DNA of 6,938 nucleotides from a bacterium (GTDB lineage: Bacteria > Bipolaricaulota > Bipolaricaulia > UBA7950 > UBA9294). The position numbers were made by a program, and so were the translations under genes. Under the pieces are notes generated by a model, which was not told the DNA's origin, did not search any database, and worked only from the letters and a program-made list of their open reading frames with translations. Of the stretch, positions 4,769 to 6,938 are shown in pieces. How positions within the stretch are numbered: the first letter of the stretch is position 1; each line of letters opens with the position of its first letter. The stretch covers positions 1 to 6,938 of the forward strand of contig DAOVHV010000051.1 in NCBI GenBank assembly GCA_030671645.1, read 5' to 3'.

Positions 4769-5964
4769 CGCAGCATGGACGGACATGTCTGGGAGTGGCT
4801 CTCTTTCTCGTTACATTCTTGATGGGGTTGACATGCTTTTCCCAAGCCATCGAGCTGCCCCGCGTCGTACCGGCGTTCAATCAAGCTTATACGGATGGCC
4901 CGGATGCCTGGGGCGATTGCCCGCTTGGAACGATTGGGTGCCCGGATCAAGTCTGTACGACTGGGTGCCTGATCACCGCCTTCTCATCCGTCCTCGCCTA
5001 CTACGAGATTGAGGTGCCGGTTCCCGCTCGCAGTTCGTGCACAGGAGAGGCACGGTCCGGCATGGATCCCGGCATCTTCAATGACTGGCTGCGAGAAGTC
5101 GGCGGATACGGACGCTGCGCGCAGGACCCTGTTGGCAATTGCTGCCTGATCTGGGAGCAACTGCCCGCCGAACTGGAGATCACGACTCACGTGAATCGAA
5201 GCGAAGTCGGGTTGAATGCGGTGGCTTCGGTCGTCATCGATCATGCCCTACGCCAAGGCCATCCGGTGATTGCGGGCGTTCACTGGGACGACTCTTGTAA
5301 TGGAGGGTCCAGCCAAACTGAGGATTGTCACTGGGTCATTCTCACGGGCAAGCGTGACGACACTTATGCCATCGTCGATCCGTTTAATCCCGACCCGACC
5401 AGCCCGTATGGCGTCCGAACCACACTCGACGCCGGTGTACATGGAAGCTACATCATCGACCGATTTGTCGTCGTTGCGGGTCCGTCTCCAAGAGATGTCG
5501 CTCTGGAGATCGGGGCGGACCCGCAGGGGGCGACCTATCAAGTAGGTGATCGGATTCGACTGACGTTGAGTATTCCTGGGAGTTCGGCAGCGTTGCTCCC
5601 TTACGCCCGTGCGACGATGCCCTCGGGCCTCGTCGCCTATGCGGTACTCGATGAAACGGCTTCGGAACCCCTTCGCTATTCAGCCGCCCGCGAGAGCCTG
5701 GTCCCAGATCCGCTCCCGCTCAACTCGGATTGGACTTGGTACAACAGGACACTTTCCGAATCCGACATCGGACGTTGGACATGGGAGATTTGGGTGGAGC
5801 GAGCCGATGAGCCCGGCATCAAGCAGGGCCGCCAGACGATCGCGTATGAGGTTCAACCTGCTGCCGCATCATCTTCGATCGGAGCCGCTGTTCTGGGGAT
5901 CCTGCTCGTCGTTGCCATCGCAGCCATCGCCCTTATCTCCACCCTAGGCATTGGACAGGAATAG
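4765..5964 (+). CDS. Secreted C39-like (papain-fold) cysteine peptidase with C-terminal membrane anchor
   Basis: This 399-residue protein has an N-terminal signal peptide (hydrophobic core about residues 8-25, likely cleavage after SQA at 28). A C39-like papain-fold domain covers about 36-255, followed by a beta-rich, probably Ig-like region (about 262-365) and a C-terminal membrane helix (about 367-392, IGAAVLGILLVVAIAAIALIS). Candidate catalytic residues are C68 in TTGCLITAFSSVLAYY, H189 in DCHWVILTG and D205 in AIVDPF; Q40 may form the oxyanion hole. The sequence PLGTIGC upstream of C68 resembles other PF13529-type C39 proteins. Nine further cysteines (52, 59, 64, 92, 118, 126, 127, 178, 188) suggest disulfides, consistent with export. 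The start is GTG 4765, overlapping the HAD stop as GTGA, with AGAGG 7 nt before it. A further 30 codons are open upstream inside the HAD gene but would place a charged segment before the signal peptide. It lacks the ABC-transporter domains of bacteriocin-processing C39 enzymes. Its substrate is unknown. Confidence 0.8.
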   Translation: MTQHGRTCLGVALFLVTFLMGLTCFSQAIELPRVVPAFNQAYTDGPDAWGDCPLGTIGCPDQVCTTGCLITAFSSVLAYYEIEVPVPARSSCTGEARSGMDPGIFNDWLREVGGYGRCAQDPVGNCCLIWEQLPAELEITTHVNRSEVGLNAVASVVIDHALRQGHPVIAGVHWDDSCNGGSSQTEDCHWVILTGKRDDTYAIVDPFNPDPTSPYGVRTTLDAGVHGSYIIDRFVVVAGPSPRDVALEIGADPQGATYQVGDRIRLTLSIPGSSAALLPYARATMPSGLVAYAVLDETASEPLRYSAARESLVPDPLPLNSDWTWYNRTLSESDIGRWTWEIWVERADEPGIKQGRQTIAYEVQPAAASSSIGAAVLGILLVVAIAAIALISTLGIGQE

Positions 5965-6036
5965 CCTCCACTGCGCAACCTGTTACGAAAACCGCCATTG
6001 TCGCCTGCAAGTTCAAATCCTGCTTCCAATCGTTCC

Positions 6037-6063
6037 ACCGCCGACCTCTTCTAGCTCGGCGGT
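6037..6063. terminator. Perfect 8-bp stem-loop between convergent genes, possible bidirectional terminator
   Basis: ACCGCCGA (6037-6044) and TCGGCGGT (6056-6063) are perfect inverted repeats around an 11-nt loop. The element lies in the 141-nt gap between the convergent peptidase gene and uppP. Neither strand has a run of T after the stem, so it is not a classical intrinsic terminator. It could still stop transcription or protect 3' ends on either strand. Nothing else convincing was seen in the gap. Confidence 0.45.
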
Positions 6064-6105
6064 TAGAGCCTTCTGTCTTGCGGGCTAGAGTCCACGCAAC
6101 AACCT

Positions 6106-6885
6106 CTACAGGATCGCCCAAAGGATGGTGCCTGCTCCCACGAGGAAGCAATAAACCGCGAAGATCCAGAACCGTCCACGTCGCACCAGTTGAAGCACGG
6201 CACGTAGCGCCAGCCAGCCGCTACCAAATGCACACAACGTTCCGATGAGAATGCCCAGCCAATCCTGGGAGCCTGACGCACTCATGGCATCCAACAGATG
6301 GAGCAGTCCGGCACCGAACAAGGCGGGAATGGCTAGCAGGAAAGAGAATCGCACTGCATGAGCCGCCGACAATCCCATCGCAGTCCCCACCGAAATGGTT
6401 ACACCGCTTCGAGAAACTCCGGGAAAGACAGCCGCAGCTTGAGCCAGCCCGACAACCACGGCATCCGGAAACCGAATCGATGGCCGTCGCGCGCGCGTCC
6501 GGGTTAGGTGTCCGAGGGTCAGAACCAGCGCTGTGAGCAGCAATCCGATGCCGATTCCAAGCAACGAGGAAAACGCCGATTGAATCGTTTCACGGAACAA
6601 CAACGCCACCACTACGATAGGAACGGTTCCGGCTATGAGAAATCCCACTTCTTTCCGTTGCTCGACGCTTCCCTTGCCTCGTAGCGATTTCAGAAGCGCA
6701 ACGATGTCCTTACGGAAGACAATCAGAATTGCAGCCAACGTTCCCCAATGAAGCATCGCCTCAAGCAGAACGCCGGGAGGGTCAAGTCCGAGCCATCGTT
6801 CGGCAAGAACGAGATGCCCCGAACTGGAAACGGGGAGGAATTCGGTCAAACCTTGGACCAGCCCCAACAGGGCGTAGCGGATCAT
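6106..6885 (-). CDS. uppP: Undecaprenyl-diphosphatase UppP/BacA
   Basis: UppP is an integral membrane enzyme (EC 3.6.1.27) that removes a phosphate from undecaprenyl diphosphate so that the lipid carrier for peptidoglycan and other wall polymers can be reused; overproduction gives bacitracin resistance. This 259-residue protein carries both family motifs: QGLTEFLPVSSSGHL close to the N terminus (the (E/Q)xxxE motif) and VFPGVSRSGVT in the second half (PGxSRSxxT). About seven to eight hydrophobic segments are visible, matching the family's duplicated inverted-repeat membrane fold. It is slightly shorter than E. coli BacA (273) but looks complete. ATG 6885 is preceded by AAAGGA with 5-nt spacing; the open frame continues upstream for 16 codons without a better start. 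A weak promoter-like TTGTCA-17-TGGATT pair (6933-6905) lies near the window edge. It is convergent with the C39-like peptidase gene. Confidence 0.96.
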   Translation of the reverse strand: MIRYALLGLVQGLTEFLPVSSSGHLVLAERWLGLDPPGVLLEAMLHWGTLAAILIVFRKDIVALLKSLRGKGSVEQRKEVGFLIAGTVPIVVVALLFRETIQSAFSSLLGIGIGLLLTALVLTLGHLTRTRARRPSIRFPDAVVVGLAQAAAVFPGVSRSGVTISVGTAMGLSAAHAVRFSFLLAIPALFGAGLLHLLDAMSASGSQDWLGILIGTLCAFGSGWLALRAVLQLVRRGRFWIFAVYCFLVGAGTILWAIL

Positions 6886-6938
6886 TCGCTTCCTTTCAGA
6901 CTGAAATCCATCGACAAAGCGCCCATGTGACAACTGTC

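Noticed and set aside
6007..6023. tRNA T-arm-like sequence GCAAG-TTCAAAT-CCTGC downstream of the peptidase gene
   Set aside because: The loop fits the T-loop consensus, but the stem has a mismatch and no anticodon or D arm could be drawn upstream. The matching acceptor would lie inside the peptidase coding end, and no CCA follows at the right place. Probably chance; a tRNAscan-SE hit here would overturn this.

Overview
This 6.9 kb window is ordinary, densely packed bacterial chromosome. GC content is moderately high (judged by eye, not counted). GTG and TTG starts are common, and the Shine-Dalgarno sequences are purine-rich. I see no rRNA, tRNA, CRISPR array, insertion sequence or phage module. 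The gene set (SurE, RsmD, UppP/BacA and a bacterial queuosine-salvage Qng1) fits a deep-branching lineage such as Chloroflexota or Candidatus Bipolaricaulota. That placement rests on family impressions, not on a phylogenetic marker.

Layout from left to right. (1) The C-terminal end of a D-2-hydroxyacid dehydrogenase (+), followed after 110 nt by a Qng1 queuosine 5'-phosphate hydrolase (+). (2) A convergent two-gene minus-strand operon ends 1 nt from the Qng1 stop. Its first gene encodes an unrecognised 171-residue Cys/His-motif protein. An ATGA overlap couples it to a short, membrane-anchored ComEA-like helix-hairpin-helix protein. (3) Divergent from this operon, behind a near-consensus sigma70-type promoter, is a 90-residue single-repeat GDT1/UPF0016 cation transporter (+). 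(4) Convergent with it, sharing a CTAG as both stop codons, is the minus-strand operon rsmD-surE. (5) Divergent from rsmD is a plus-strand operon: a HAD hydrolase coupled by a GTGA overlap to a secreted, cysteine-rich C39-like papain-fold peptidase with a C-terminal membrane anchor. (6) After a 141-nt convergent gap with a perfect 8-bp stem-loop comes uppP/bacA (-), whose upstream region is cut by the window edge.

Most genes are housekeeping: nucleotide and RNA metabolism (SurE, RsmD, Qng1) and envelope lipid recycling (UppP). The less explained parts are the unknown Cys/His protein paired with the ComEA-like DNA-binding protein, the HAD-C39 peptidase pair, the lone half-size GDT1 protein, and an RsmD whose motif IV reads GPPY instead of DPPY. 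I see no clear multi-gene defence or novel system. The two unexplained gene pairs are the best candidates for undescribed biology.
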